Source of the DNA: CAZPDM01 sp964585305
GTDB lineage: Bacteria; Planctomycetota; Uabimicrobiia; Uabimicrobiales; JABWCH01
Length of the DNA: 64,000 nt
Assembly (NCBI GenBank): GCA_964585305.1
Contig: CAZPDM010000007.1
Coordinates: forward strand, 1 to 64,000
Reading direction: 5' to 3'
Shown here: piece after piece, positions 50,905 through 60,861 of the stretch
How the letters are laid out: every line of letters begins with the position of its first letter
How positions within the stretch are numbered: the stretch's first letter is position 1
Notes under the pieces: generated by a model
Databases searched by the model: none
What the model saw: only the letters and a program-made list of their open reading frames with translations
Told to the model about the DNA's origin: nothing
Made by a program: the position numbers and the translations under genes

Positions 50905-53900
50905 TTATTCTTTTAATCCAGTAACAATAATATTGTCCACCCATATACCATCTCTAGTTCCATTTACTACTATAATTGCAGAATCGCAAATAATCGGAGT
51001 TCCTGGACTAAAAGAATTTTGCTCTGTTTGGTTAATATACCAAATTATATTATTAGAAGTACAATAAAATCCAAAAGAGAACCATTGTGTAAAGGCAGAA
51101 AAAGTTTTCTTTTTAAAAGACCCTTCTGTATAAACTCCAAACACAGCATTTCCATCACCACGGACTTGCAAAGAATAAATAGGTTTCCCTGCTTTACATA
51201 AAAGTACTTGGGCTGTATCGTCATTAGAACTTAATCTCATTGTGCCAAATATAGATTGTAGATTAGGAGAAGGAATATTGATTTGTCCTAGTTTCATTTC
51301 TAGTACACCATGTTGTAGAGACATGAGACTTTTTGTCCCAGAAATATAATTCTCTATATTACTACTAGGATCAAAAGAGAGAAAAATTTCATTAACTTCT
51401 TTATCATTTGCAATAGGGTGAAGTAAATAGCTTTTAAAAATTTGGGTTAATTTATCATGATGTGGATTATTCCAATACCCAGGTAATACATAGTTATCTT
51501 GAATTGCTAAAGTTTTCTGTATAGCATTTTCAATCTCTGATCTACTAACTAATGATTGAACTTTTTGTAATTGTTGATCTGTATTTTGAATTAAAAATTT
51601 TTCTAAATATTTAAGATATTCTTTTGCTTCTTGGTTAGAAGATGAAATTTCTTGTAATAGTTGATATGTAAAACGATATTCTTTATTTTCTAGGCATAAA
51701 ACGGCTAAAGAAAATTTTTCTTGTGGCGTTGCTTTTTTAAGTGCAAATTGAACTAAAGCTAATATTTGACTCGTTGGAAATTCTTGCCAAGGAATTATCT
51801 GGCTAGGATAAATATGTATTCCATAATTGTCTAGTTTTTTTACATCTTTCAGCTGTTTTTGTAATACAACCTTAACTTTACCTTTGGTTAGGTTTGCTAA
51901 ATATTTTAGCAATATATTTCTTGCTTGGATAAGATTTTCAACTTGTCGAATTCGTTCAGCTAATTCTTTTTTTTCTTCTGGATATAATTCTGATATGTGC
52001 TGGCAATTTTTTAGAAATTCAACTGCCTTATCATAACGATATTGTTGAACAGAGGGTAATGCTTCTGCAAAAATAGAAGCTAATCTTTGTTGAGAAATTT
52101 GACGTTTTTCTCCATCCAATTTCTTTTGATATTCTTCTACACCTTTTTCAACTATTTCCAATTCTTTTTTCAAATCTGAAACAACAGCAGCTAACTCTGG
52201 TGGAGTTTCATTTGTTTTTCTAAGACAATTTTGTATTAAGTTTTGAATGTGAGTATGAACGCTTTGAATCCTAGCAGTAAGTAACGAAATTGGAATTTCC
52301 TCACGAATCTTTTTTAAGGATTCTTGCGCACGTATTGGAATTTGTTCACGTATTGCAGAAGCTTTTCTTGCGAATTCTTCTGGCATAATTTGATAAGCCT
52401 GATCGCACATATCTAAAGCATAAGAAAACTTTTCTTGTTTAAGAGCTTCTTCCATTTGAATTCTATAAAAATCAACTTTTTGTCCCCAAAACATATTTTG
52501 TATAGATATTAATTTCTCTAGTAGTATTTCAACTTCTTCAACATAGTTTCGTTGATTTTGATATTTAGGAAGGTTAGCTTCTCTGTATCGTTGCAAAAAG
52601 TCTCGAAATTTATATTCTAATCCCGACCAAATTTCGCTACGATCTTTGTTTTCTGAAAATTCTTGGAGAAGTGATTGATATTCCAAATTAGCCTCTCTCA
52701 AGAGAATGTTTCGTTGAACAAAAGCAAATATTCCCCAGGCAATCAATCCAAAAAAGATAGAGCTTATTACCAATCGCTTCCATATAGAAGGAGAAGCACG
52801 ATTTGCTCTTAATACATCACGGCTAGCTGATGCTTGCTTATTTTTTGTGATTATACGTAGATCATCGCCGTTTTCTTGGCTTGGTTTTTCACTAGACTGT
52901 GCCATAGAATCAGCTAAAACAAGCTGTCTAGGAGGCTCGTCGTTATCTGCTGCTACAGCAACTGGTACTGCTTCTAATTCTGAGGCTTCTACCTCTATAG
53001 GTTGTGCTTCAGCAGCTGCTCTCTTCTTTGCAATATTCTCAGGATGTTGTAGATCCTCTAACAATTCTTCATAAGATTGGTAACGATCTTTGCGTTCTAA
53101 AGCCATCATTTTTTCGACAATTTGGCATATTTCAGGCTCAATATATGGATTGTATAGACTCAAAGAAGGAATTGCAGCATTTTCAGACATAATGGTTAAT
53201 AAAGCAAAGGGGGTATTTCCTTCTAAAGGGGGACGTCCAGCTAGAATATGATAGAGAACTGCTCCTAGTGAATAAATATCGCTACGAAAATCTGGAGGTT
53301 CTTGCCCAGAAATATGCTCTGGAGCCAGATACAATGGTGCAATTCCATGCTTTTCAACAACATGAAAAACATTTCGGACTGCTTTAGTTGGAAGACCAAG
53401 CTGAATAATATAAACTTTACCAGATTTACTAACCATAATAGTATCAGGCGTTATATTCCCATGAAAAACCCCTTGACTATTAGCTAGGTTTAAAATCTTA
53501 GCTGCTCGAATGCCAATTTTAATTGCCTTATCAATTGTAATTTCTACTTGCCGTTCCATTAAATCTCGGATAGTTTCTCCTTCTACAAATTCTGAAACGG
53601 AATATGTATATTTTCCTTGAAAGGCAAATTTGATATTTTTACTAATATGGGGGATTTCTAACGCTAATGATTTTTGAATGCTTTGTTCTACAGTCCCCAT
53701 AAATGGAGCATCTTGGCGAGTTTCCTCATTAAATATTTTAATCCAAACTAATGTATTACTTGATTCTTCGATCCCTTTATAAATTGTTCCAGTGGAATCT
53801 TCCGAATATTGTTCTATGATACGATAATCAGGAATATTTATTCTTCTTCGAGAAGCTGCTACACTTAAAAAAGCTAATGTTCTTCCCATTTTAGCGCGAA

Positions 53901-54309
53901 AACTATTTTCTGTCATAGGAATTTTTAAAGGAGCACCACATTGGCCACATTTAAAATTCTTTGGAATTTTGCGAATATTTATACGAAAATGAGCTTTACA
54001 AGAATCACAAATAATATGTTGTTTTTCTCCATCTTCTTTATCTTCTTTTAATGTACTTACTTTAACTTTTTTAGATTTAGTATCTATAGACTCACCATTT
54101 TCTAACCCTTTTTTCTTCATTTCTTCCAGCAACATTTGTTTTTGCGAGGCAGTGAGATATTCTTTTTCAATTAAAAGGTCGAGCAAAGAAGTATTTTTTT
54201 TATTACTTTTAGACGATTTTTCTAAAATAGATAAACATTCTTTCAATTGATCTTCTGTAACCCAATCATATTTTACAGCAAGCTTTCCTAACAATTTTTC
54301 AACACTCAT
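50905..54309 (-). CDS. Large receptor-like pseudokinase (zinc ribbon, pseudokinase, membrane span, coiled coil, C-terminal sandwich-like domain)
   Basis: The 1134-residue protein begins with the helical module (about 5-65) shared with the other kinase and the DUF4388 protein. A zinc ribbon follows (Cys101/Cys104/Cys121/Cys124). The kinase-like domain (about 160-430) has a degenerate glycine loop, retains Lys191 and 'LAPEH', and keeps 'FRSDIYSLGAVLYHILAG'. It has HGN (283-285) instead of HRD and QLG (303-305) instead of DFG, so both catalytic aspartates are missing. A membrane span lies near 512-530. The external part is helical, then a C-terminal beta-rich domain (about 960-1134, 'LQVRGDGNAVFGVYTEG') resembles LamG/laminin-like or glycoside-binding sandwiches. 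The gene is complete, so this is not a decayed gene. It probably acts as a scaffold or ligand-controlled switch. Confidence 0.85.
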   Translation of the reverse strand: MSVEKLLGKLAVKYDWVTEDQLKECLSILEKSSKSNKKNTSLLDLLIEKEYLTASQKQMLLEEMKKKGLENGESIDTKSKKVKVSTLKEDKEDGEKQHIICDSCKAHFRINIRKIPKNFKCGQCGAPLKIPMTENSFRAKMGRTLAFLSVAASRRRINIPDYRIIEQYSEDSTGTIYKGIEESSNTLVWIKIFNEETRQDAPFMGTVEQSIQKSLALEIPHISKNIKFAFQGKYTYSVSEFVEGETIRDLMERQVEITIDKAIKIGIRAAKILNLANSQGVFHGNITPDTIMVSKSGKVYIIQLGLPTKAVRNVFHVVEKHGIAPLYLAPEHISGQEPPDFRSDIYSLGAVLYHILAGRPPLEGNTPFALLTIMSENAAIPSLSLYNPYIEPEICQIVEKMMALERKDRYQSYEELLEDLQHPENIAKKRAAAEAQPIEVEASELEAVPVAVAADNDEPPRQLVLADSMAQSSEKPSQENGDDLRIITKNKQASASRDVLRANRASPSIWKRLVISSIFFGLIAWGIFAFVQRNILLREANLEYQSLLQEFSENKDRSEIWSGLEYKFRDFLQRYREANLPKYQNQRNYVEEVEILLEKLISIQNMFWGQKVDFYRIQMEEALKQEKFSYALDMCDQAYQIMPEEFARKASAIREQIPIRAQESLKKIREEIPISLLTARIQSVHTHIQNLIQNCLRKTNETPPELAAVVSDLKKELEIVEKGVEEYQKKLDGEKRQISQQRLASIFAEALPSVQQYRYDKAVEFLKNCQHISELYPEEKKELAERIRQVENLIQARNILLKYLANLTKGKVKVVLQKQLKDVKKLDNYGIHIYPSQIIPWQEFPTSQILALVQFALKKATPQEKFSLAVLCLENKEYRFTYQLLQEISSSNQEAKEYLKYLEKFLIQNTDQQLQKVQSLVSRSEIENAIQKTLAIQDNYVLPGYWNNPHHDKLTQIFKSYLLHPIANDKEVNEIFLSFDPSSNIENYISGTKSLMSLQHGVLEMKLGQINIPSPNLQSIFGTMRLSSNDDTAQVLLCKAGKPIYSLQVRGDGNAVFGVYTEGSFKKKTFSAFTQWFSFGFYCTSNNIIWYINQTEQNSFSPGTPIICDSAIIVVNGTRDGIWVDNIIVTGLKE

Positions 54310-54492
54310 AACTATACTCGCTTATATCAAGTGATTATATCACATTATTAAATTCTATATATCAAATCACAATTTTGTGCATTTAAAATTTTAGCATTTT
54401 TTATAATATTGTCAATCCATTTTTCAAGAACTAGGAAAGATTCAAATAGTTGAATTTTTCTACAACATTTTTTTTAATAGGACAATAATTTT

Positions 54493-55293
54493 ATGGAACT
54501 GATAGATATCGGAGCAAATCTTACACATTTATCGTATCAAAAAGATCTCCAAATGGTAATTAGCAGAGCAATTAACAATGGTGTAACAAAAATAATTATC
54601 ACAGGAACAAGCCTTCGCGGTAGTATAGAAGCTATCACTTTAGCAAAAACTAAACCTGGCATTTTATATGCGACGGTTGGAATTCACCCTCATGATGCTA
54701 AACAGTGCAATGACAAAACATTAGACGAACTACAAAAATTAGCGAGAGATCCCCAAGTCGTAGCAATTGGGGAATGTGGCCTTGACTACAATCGAGATTT
54801 TTCACCACGTCCAATACAAAATCGGTGGTTTGAAGAGCAAGTTAAACTAGCTTGCACACTCAAAATGCCCCTTTTCCTCCACGAACGAGAAGCCGATCAA
54901 AAACTAATTGAAATTCTTTCCCATTATCAATCTGAACTACCTCCCACTGTTATTCATTGTTTTACAGGAAATCAAGATGTATTAGAGAAATACTTATCAA
55001 TGGGGTTTTATATTGGGATTACAGGATGGATATGTGATGAAAGAAGAGGACAGCATTTGCATTCTTTAGTAAAGAAAATTCCATTAGACCATCTTATGAT
55101 CGAAACTGACGCCCCATTTTTACTACCACGAAATATTCCAAATAGAAATTACAATAATAGTAGAAATGAACCTGCATATTTGATGTATGTTGTACGCAAA
55201 ATTGCTGAATGTATTCAAAAACCAGTAGCAGAAGTTGCAAAAGCGACTACTGCTACTGCTTGCCAGTTTTTTAAACTGGCTAATTCTAAATGA
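54493..55293 (+). CDS. tatD: TatD-family metal-dependent hydrolase (DNase)
   Basis: The 266-residue protein starts 'MELIDIGANLTH', the Escherichia coli TatD type of N-terminus, with 'GIHPHDAKQ', 'AIGECGLDYNRDFSPRP', 'LHEREADQKLI', 'IHCFTG', 'YIGITGWI' and 'MIETDAPFLLP'. These contain the metal ligands of the TIM-barrel hydrolases. TatD enzymes are 3'-5' exonucleases / DNases. It is flanked by minus-strand genes of the signalling cluster and is probably not part of it. AGGA lies 12 bases before the ATG. Confidence 0.93.
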   Translation: MELIDIGANLTHLSYQKDLQMVISRAINNGVTKIIITGTSLRGSIEAITLAKTKPGILYATVGIHPHDAKQCNDKTLDELQKLARDPQVVAIGECGLDYNRDFSPRPIQNRWFEEQVKLACTLKMPLFLHEREADQKLIEILSHYQSELPPTVIHCFTGNQDVLEKYLSMGFYIGITGWICDERRGQHLHSLVKKIPLDHLMIETDAPFLLPRNIPNRNYNNSRNEPAYLMYVVRKIAECIQKPVAEVAKATTATACQFFKLANSK

Positions 55294-55328
55294 TAAGTTT
55301 TTTTTAACTGAAATAATATCTGTTAAAT

Positions 55329-58300
55329 TTATTTTTTAGGCAGACTATATAAAATCCCATCCTCTGTGCCAATAAAAATATTTCCTTCAGTAGATGTAAT
55401 ATCGCTGCGTATAGCTTTACTTCCAAAACTTCCTTTCCAAAATAATTCTCCATCTTTATCTAAAATATAAAGAAATCCATCCATACCGCCAACATAAAGA
55501 AAATCTTCTATTACAGAAATAGCACTTCGCATAGAGTCAACGGCTTTTTTATTCCAAATAATTTGCCCATTATTTCGAGATATACAATAGATAGTTCCAC
55601 TTGTTGTCCCAAGATAAAGAAACTTCCCTGACATAGTAGGGTGTCCACAAATTTGTCCTTGGATTTTAATTTTCCAATTCAATTTTTTATCTTCGACATC
55701 CCAACAATATAAGAAACTATCTATTGTAGAAAAGTAAAGACTTTTATCAGCAAGAATAAGTTCTGTTATAATTGGTTCTTCAAAATTTTGGGTCCATAAT
55801 TGACGGCCATCTAATATATTTAAAGCGACAATTTCTCCCCGATTAGTTCCAGCAATAACAGCATTGCCCCATATTACTGGAGAAACTGAAAAACTTGCTC
55901 TTTGCTGAATTTCCCAATTTTTTTTACCGTTAGAAGCATTCAGACAGAAAAAATTTCCTTCACTGTTACCAAATAAAACATTATTTTGTTCTATAAGTGG
56001 CGATGTAGTGATAAAACCTTTACTGTTAAAGGACCAATCTAGTTTCCCAGTATCTATATTAAGACAATAGAGATTGCAATCATTACTTCCAACATAAACA
56101 TTGTTATTTGCTATTTGGGCACCGGATTCAATATCTCCAATGCTAGAGCGGATTTGGTATTCCCAAAGGACTTTACCATCTTTAGAAGAGAGTGCAGCAA
56201 TTTGTCCTGCTCTAGTTGTTAAAACAAGCATATTTTGATAATGGGCAACTTTCCCTGAAATTGCTCCCGTTGCATCATAATTCCAAAGGATTTTTTTTTG
56301 CAAAACTACTTCTACAATAGGATTACTCTTAGAACTTAAAATTAGATTGGAATTTATAAACCCAGGAAAACTAATTTCAATATTTTGCAGCTTTTGGGGA
56401 TTAATCGGAATTACTATAGGCGTTTTGCCACTGTACTCTTTGATTGTGGCTCTAGATGGAATTGTAATAATCTGAATTGGTAAATAAGCCTTTGAGGCAA
56501 TTTCTGTTTTACTTAATTTGGGGTTTTCAAGAACTTCTAGTACTGTTTGAAAAGCTTCTGTAATTTTTCCTTGTTGTTCAAGTTCTTGAGCACGTTTTAA
56601 ATAATCCAGAGCCGCATTATTTAAAGAATCTATTCTTGATATTCCACTATGAGCAAGTTGACAAAAATGCAGCACTTCTAGTTCTTGTTCTTTAGAAAGA
56701 TTTTTGCATTCATCTGATAGCATTTTAATTTTTTCATAAAGTTGCATTGCATTTTTTAAATTTCCATTTTTTTCTTCTTTATTGCCCTCTTCAAATGTTT
56801 CCTTTATTTGGGTTAAAAGTTGCAATGTTTTCTTTTGCTGTAAATCATTCAACGCAAGATTAGCAGCCTGTGCAATTTCATTGAATTTACATTTTTGCAA
56901 AGTCTGATACAAAACTATTGCATCTTCTGACTTTCCTTCTTTTTGATATTCTTTAGCTATCTTAAGTTTATTTTGAAATTCTTTTTTTAAATTTTCTTCT
57001 TCTCTTGTTTTTATAAACTTTTCAATATCATCGCACATTTTTTGCCATTTGGTTTCTTTATATTCTTGGCGATAGTTGACTAAATAAGAATATGCTTCGG
57101 AAAATTTTCCAGATTTTGCAAGGTTTTTTACATATTCAAATTGCTGGAGACGAACTTGATCTATTTCTTCTGAAGGAGGTTTGATAACCTGGCTTTTTAG
57201 CCTTATATCAATGGCTTCCAGTGCCTTTTCTGAATCATCAGACATTGTACTCCAGGAATAATTTTTGATGAGGTTTTCATGTAATTTTTTTGCCAATATA
57301 TCATTCACAAATTCTGATTTTTTTGCACGCGAGTACAAATTTCGAGCAGCCATCTCATAATAAATTATAAAGCTAATTCCAATGACAACCAAAATGCTAA
57401 CAAAAATGCCTAATACAATAAAATTGCGATATTTTCCCCATTTTAGAGAATATTCAATTTTTCGAACACGCTGTAAAACATCAACTCGGTTGGAATCAAT
57501 CTCAAGAATTTTATTAAGATACAAAACTTCTAGGTTTTGTATCCCCTTTTTATGAAATAGGAAAACTAAATCTTCATAAGATTTAATAGCTAAATTATTT
57601 TTATTTTGTACTGTATAAGATTTTGCTAGCTTTTCTATAAGTTCTATATCTTCTGAATATCGCTCGGAATATTTTAGTGCAACTTGTTCTGCTTTGTTAT
57701 ATAATTTTTCTTGTAATAAAATATTTATTAGTATTTTGCTATATTTTAACTCTTGCTCTACATTTCCTTCTACAAGAAGCAAAATTTTTTCATAAGCTTC
57801 AACAAAATTTGGGGCATGAGAAATCGCACGTTCTAAATACTTCATCGCTGTTTTAGGATCACTTAGAAATGCTTTATCCCCTAATTTAAAGTAAAATTCT
57901 GCTGTTTTCTTGCCAATTCCTAAATTTTCATAAGCATGGGTAATTTGTAGCAAAAGCTGCTCATCATTAGGACGTAATAATAAAGCTTGTTCTAAAATAT
58001 GAAGTTGTTTTGGTGTTTTTGTCTTTTTTCCCAAATCATTGGCAATTAGAATCAACTCTTCAAATGAAGCACGCCGGATAGCATTTTGCTCTAACAAAAT
58101 CAATAAAACTTTGCATACAGATAAAACAGTAAGTTGACTTAAACGAATAATATCAAAAATATCATTTGAGCCATTAAGATGAATTAGAACACGTTCAAAA
58201 TTTTGGGGATCTTCCACCTTTTCCGATAATTCAATATCAATAGTACTTTTGCTAGGAACAAGAATAATTCCAAAAGAAGGAAGTTGTTGCCTAATCTTTT

Positions 58301-58781
58301 CCCATTCTCCAATTTTGTCAGCGATTCTAAATAATAACTTTCTTACATCAAAAGTGAGGTTTACATAAGATGGTTCTGAAGTATTTGGTAATGGGCCTTC
58401 TTGAAAAATAAATTTTGCATTTTCCCAAAAAAAGAAATCACAAATTTCTTCTTCTATTTGATCTGCAATCAGTTCATCTATTTCTTCCGCTGTTACTAAT
58501 CCTTGTTCAATAATAATTTCCCCAAGAAGCCGACCTGTTGTTTTTTGCTCTGATAGAGCACGATCTAATTCACGAGGATCTATTTTATTTGTCCGAAGTA
58601 ACATATCTCCTATTTTCATTCGTTGAGTTCCGCCAATCAGTGTAACTCCTTTATTATGAAAATAGATTGATTTTTTGCGTTTATCATCAAAAACTGTTAA
58701 AACTCCGTCTTTATTTAATCCACATAAAATGTCTAAAATATTAGCAAAGGATTCACTATTAAGAGTTCCTTCATACCCCAT
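55329..58781 (-). CDS. DUF4388 - TPR - membrane - PQQ propeller protein
   Basis: The start at 58781 follows AAAGGA; the longer frame adds 13 residues without such a site. The 1150-residue protein begins with a DUF4388 domain, also found N-terminal in PatA-like regulators: 'GYEGTLNSESFANILDIL', 'LTVFDDKRKKSIYFHNKGVTLI'. This is followed by the shared helical module (about 55-120), more DUF4388-like sequence with 'DFFFWENAKFIF', and TPR repeats. One membrane span is near 455-478, then long coiled helices. The last 320 residues are a PQQ-like propeller: 'AALSSKDGKVLWEYQI', 'YCLNIDTGKLDWSFN' and 'YCISRNNGQIIWN'. It could link a cytoplasmic GTPase/roadblock complex to the periplasm (inference). 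Confidence 0.8.
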   Translation of the reverse strand: MGYEGTLNSESFANILDILCGLNKDGVLTVFDDKRKKSIYFHNKGVTLIGGTQRMKIGDMLLRTNKIDPRELDRALSEQKTTGRLLGEIIIEQGLVTAEEIDELIADQIEEEICDFFFWENAKFIFQEGPLPNTSEPSYVNLTFDVRKLLFRIADKIGEWEKIRQQLPSFGIILVPSKSTIDIELSEKVEDPQNFERVLIHLNGSNDIFDIIRLSQLTVLSVCKVLLILLEQNAIRRASFEELILIANDLGKKTKTPKQLHILEQALLLRPNDEQLLLQITHAYENLGIGKKTAEFYFKLGDKAFLSDPKTAMKYLERAISHAPNFVEAYEKILLLVEGNVEQELKYSKILINILLQEKLYNKAEQVALKYSERYSEDIELIEKLAKSYTVQNKNNLAIKSYEDLVFLFHKKGIQNLEVLYLNKILEIDSNRVDVLQRVRKIEYSLKWGKYRNFIVLGIFVSILVVIGISFIIYYEMAARNLYSRAKKSEFVNDILAKKLHENLIKNYSWSTMSDDSEKALEAIDIRLKSQVIKPPSEEIDQVRLQQFEYVKNLAKSGKFSEAYSYLVNYRQEYKETKWQKMCDDIEKFIKTREEENLKKEFQNKLKIAKEYQKEGKSEDAIVLYQTLQKCKFNEIAQAANLALNDLQQKKTLQLLTQIKETFEEGNKEEKNGNLKNAMQLYEKIKMLSDECKNLSKEQELEVLHFCQLAHSGISRIDSLNNAALDYLKRAQELEQQGKITEAFQTVLEVLENPKLSKTEIASKAYLPIQIITIPSRATIKEYSGKTPIVIPINPQKLQNIEISFPGFINSNLILSSKSNPIVEVVLQKKILWNYDATGAISGKVAHYQNMLVLTTRAGQIAALSSKDGKVLWEYQIRSSIGDIESGAQIANNNVYVGSNDCNLYCLNIDTGKLDWSFNSKGFITTSPLIEQNNVLFGNSEGNFFCLNASNGKKNWEIQQRASFSVSPVIWGNAVIAGTNRGEIVALNILDGRQLWTQNFEEPIITELILADKSLYFSTIDSFLYCWDVEDKKLNWKIKIQGQICGHPTMSGKFLYLGTTSGTIYCISRNNGQIIWNKKAVDSMRSAISVIEDFLYVGGMDGFLYILDKDGELFWKGSFGSKAIRSDITSTEGNIFIGTEDGILYSLPKK

Positions 58782-58858
58782 ATAAATTCCTTTAACAAAC
58801 AAATTATTAAAAAAAAACAATAATAATAATCTTTTATCATTTTTTTAGGAAAAAAACA

Positions 58859-59395
58859 ATGGGAAAAATTAAACATCCTAATTTAGTTAAATTATTTATA
58901 GGAATTTTAGTAAATGATTGCAAAACTGAAGCATTGGAAATTGCTTATCAAAAATTAGGACAACAGTTTGGAAAATTTGATCTATTTAGTGAAACTTGGA
59001 ATTTTTCTTTTACAAACTATTATGCTGATGAAATGGGCGAAAGATTGTTAAGAAAATTTCTTTCTTTTGAAAGTTTAATTGATCCTGGAATTCTTAAAGA
59101 TATCAAACATTGGACAAATTCGCTTGAAAGAGAATTATCCTTACACTATGGCCCACCTTCTAGACCAATTAATCTAGATCCTGGATATCTATCTCTTTCT
59201 AAAGTAATATTAGCAACCACGAAAGACTATAGCCATCGTTTATATTTAGGAGATGGGATTTACGGAGAAATTACTTTGCATTATCAAGAAAAAAAATTCT
59301 CACCATTACCTTGGACATATCCAGACTATCGTACTTTAGAATATATCAATTTTTTCCAAAAAATGAGAAATATATATAAAACCCAACTTGTTTAA
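58859..59395 (+). CDS. DUF4416 family protein
   Basis: The 178-residue soluble protein matches DUF4416: 'PNLVKLFIGILV', 'FTNYYADEMGERLLRKFLSFESLI', 'RPINLDPGYLSLSKVILATTKDYSHRLYLGDGIYGEITLHY' (broken by variable positions) and 'PWTYPDYRTLEYINFFQKMR'. The family is widespread in Planctomycetota and some thermophiles, with no known biochemical function. AGGA lies 9 bases before the ATG. It diverges from the DUF4388 gene with a 77-base gap and converges on the roadblock gene. Confidence 0.85.
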   Translation: MGKIKHPNLVKLFIGILVNDCKTEALEIAYQKLGQQFGKFDLFSETWNFSFTNYYADEMGERLLRKFLSFESLIDPGILKDIKHWTNSLERELSLHYGPPSRPINLDPGYLSLSKVILATTKDYSHRLYLGDGIYGEITLHYQEKKFSPLPWTYPDYRTLEYINFFQKMRNIYKTQLV

Positions 59396-59412
59396 AATAG
59401 CAATGGGAAAAA

Positions 59413-59442
59413 ATATAGGGGCTAAAAAAATAGCCCCTATAT
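59413..59442. terminator. Bidirectional terminator
   Basis: A 12-bp perfect stem (ATATAGGGGCTA / TAGCCCCTATAT) with a 6-A loop lies between the DUF4416 gene (+) and the roadblock gene (-). Confidence 0.75.
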
Positions 59443-59445
59443 ACT

Positions 59446-59976
59446 TTAATTTGTTTCGCCAAAAATATCATCCAAAAGTTTAGTTGCGTTTTCACTAAAT
59501 CCTTCCGCAACCAAATTTTCTTGAGGAATTTCACCACGTTTACTTTCAGCTTGTTTAAAAATTTCGTCCAATTTCTTTGCAACTTCCGTACATAAAAGAC
59601 GCACCATACCTAATTGTGTACGTTCATCAAAAATTACTGCTAAAAGAGTACGATCGCCTACTAAAGTTACTTGGATGCTATCACGCTTTCCTTGGTGAAA
59701 TAGTACAGAAAATTCTTCTTCACCTAAAAGTTTTGCCCATTCTCTAGTTGCGGCAAATGTGCTAGCTAATAGGGTACAGATCGTATCCATATCATAATTT
59801 TTGCTTTCGCCGTGCATGGTAATGAGATGGCCTTCTTTATCAATAAGAATAGCACATTTGGCTTGGCTGCGCTTTAAGAAAAGGACAAGTAGTTTATCAA
59901 TCAGTTCAATATCGTCTTTGTAGAAAACTAGGCGTTGTAATTTGAGTTTATCATCATCACTCATGAGTTTTTCCAT
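59446..59976 (-). CDS. Roadblock/LC7-domain protein 2 (with C-terminal extension)
   Basis: This 176-residue protein has a roadblock/LC7 fold: 'AKCAILIDKEGHLITMHGES', 'DTICTLLASTFAATREWAKLLGEEEF', 'HQGKRDSIQVTLVGDRTLLAVIFDERTQLGM'. A 30-residue tail continues. Roadblock proteins such as MglB regulate small GTPases. It lies 50 bases downstream of the MglA-like GTPase gene, so a GTPase-activating or nucleotide-exchange role is likely. The start is uncertain: a Met four codons later has a better-spaced GGA. Confidence 0.82.
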   Translation of the reverse strand: MEKLMSDDDKLKLQRLVFYKDDIELIDKLLVLFLKRSQAKCAILIDKEGHLITMHGESKNYDMDTICTLLASTFAATREWAKLLGEEEFSVLFHQGKRDSIQVTLVGDRTLLAVIFDERTQLGMVRLLCTEVAKKLDEIFKQAESKRGEIPQENLVAEGFSENATKLLDDIFGETN

Positions 59977-60026
59977 TCTCTAAAAAATGATTTTGCTAAA
60001 ACTGCTATTTATAATTTTGAAAACTT

Positions 60027-60842
60027 TTATTCAAGGGTTTGAGAACTTTCTGTTATGGATTTTGATAGCTTTTTAAATATTGGAGCTTGACCAGCTGGAT
60101 CTTCTGGTTTAGGATTGTTAGCAAAACCAGGTTGTCTAGCAAATGGTGGAGGAGCTTTTTTAGTAATTAGCACTGGTCTAAAGCCAGGTTGTTTTCCAAT
60201 ATCTGGGGTTTCGGAACCTTTGATAGTAGGAATAGATGGCTTTCCAGATAATTCTTCTTCTTTTTTATTTACACTCTCCAAAACTAAAGCAGCACATTTT
60301 TTAAGTGTGGGAAAAACACCTATACCTTTTGAAGCAACTGCTTCAAAAGTTGGTTTATGAAGATAATTAATTTCATGTTCTAATTCTTCGACAGACATAA
60401 TTCCAGGCATATCACGTTTGTTCCATTGTATTACTAAAGGAACTGTAGCAATATCAATTTTGTGAACAGCAAGATTTTCTTTTAAATTTTGAAAAGATTG
60501 CTTATTTTCTTCTAGTTTACTTTTTTGACTGTCTGCAACAAAAATAATACCGTCTGTTCCTTGAAGAACTAGTTTCCTGGTAGCATTATAATAGCTTTGT
60601 CCAGGAACTGTAAAAAGACGTAATTTGGTTTTCATTCCTGCTACATTACCAAGATCAATTGGCATAAAATCGAAAAACAAAGTACGATCATGTTCAGTGG
60701 CTATTGTTGTAAGATCTCCTCGGTGACCTTCAGGTGTTTTACTATGAACCATTTCAAGATTAGTAGTTTTTCCTGATAATCCAGGTCCATAATATACTAT
60801 TTTACAATTAACTTCTTTCCGACATAAATTCACCTGGACCAT
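60027..60842 (-). CDS. MglA-like Ras-superfamily GTPase with Pro-rich tail
   Basis: MglA is a bacterial small GTPase that controls polarity, motility or protein localisation. The 271-residue protein has G1 GPGLSGKT (19-26), G3 'TVPGQ' (78-82, with the Thr at the usual Asp place as in MglA), and G4 NKRD (141-144). The segment 'RLFTVPGQSYYNATRKLVLQGTDGIIFVADS' (read in pieces) is typical. The last 70 residues form a Pro/Lys-rich tail without known fold, absent from standard MglA (about 195 residues). A GGGAGAA site lies about 9 bases before the ATG. It is the middle gene of three: roadblock, GTPase, roadblock. Confidence 0.93.
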   Translation of the reverse strand: MVQVNLCRKEVNCKIVYYGPGLSGKTTNLEMVHSKTPEGHRGDLTTIATEHDRTLFFDFMPIDLGNVAGMKTKLRLFTVPGQSYYNATRKLVLQGTDGIIFVADSQKSKLEENKQSFQNLKENLAVHKIDIATVPLVIQWNKRDMPGIMSVEELEHEINYLHKPTFEAVASKGIGVFPTLKKCAALVLESVNKKEEELSGKPSIPTIKGSETPDIGKQPGFRPVLITKKAPPPFARQPGFANNPKPEDPAGQAPIFKKLSKSITESSQTLE

Positions 60843-60861
60843 AGACGCTTTTCTCCCTAAA

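Noticed and set aside
50905..54309. Pseudogene interpretation of the degenerate kinase
   Set aside because: The frame is open over 1134 codons, with zinc ribbon cysteines, membrane span and C-terminal domain all intact. Only the catalytic residues differ.
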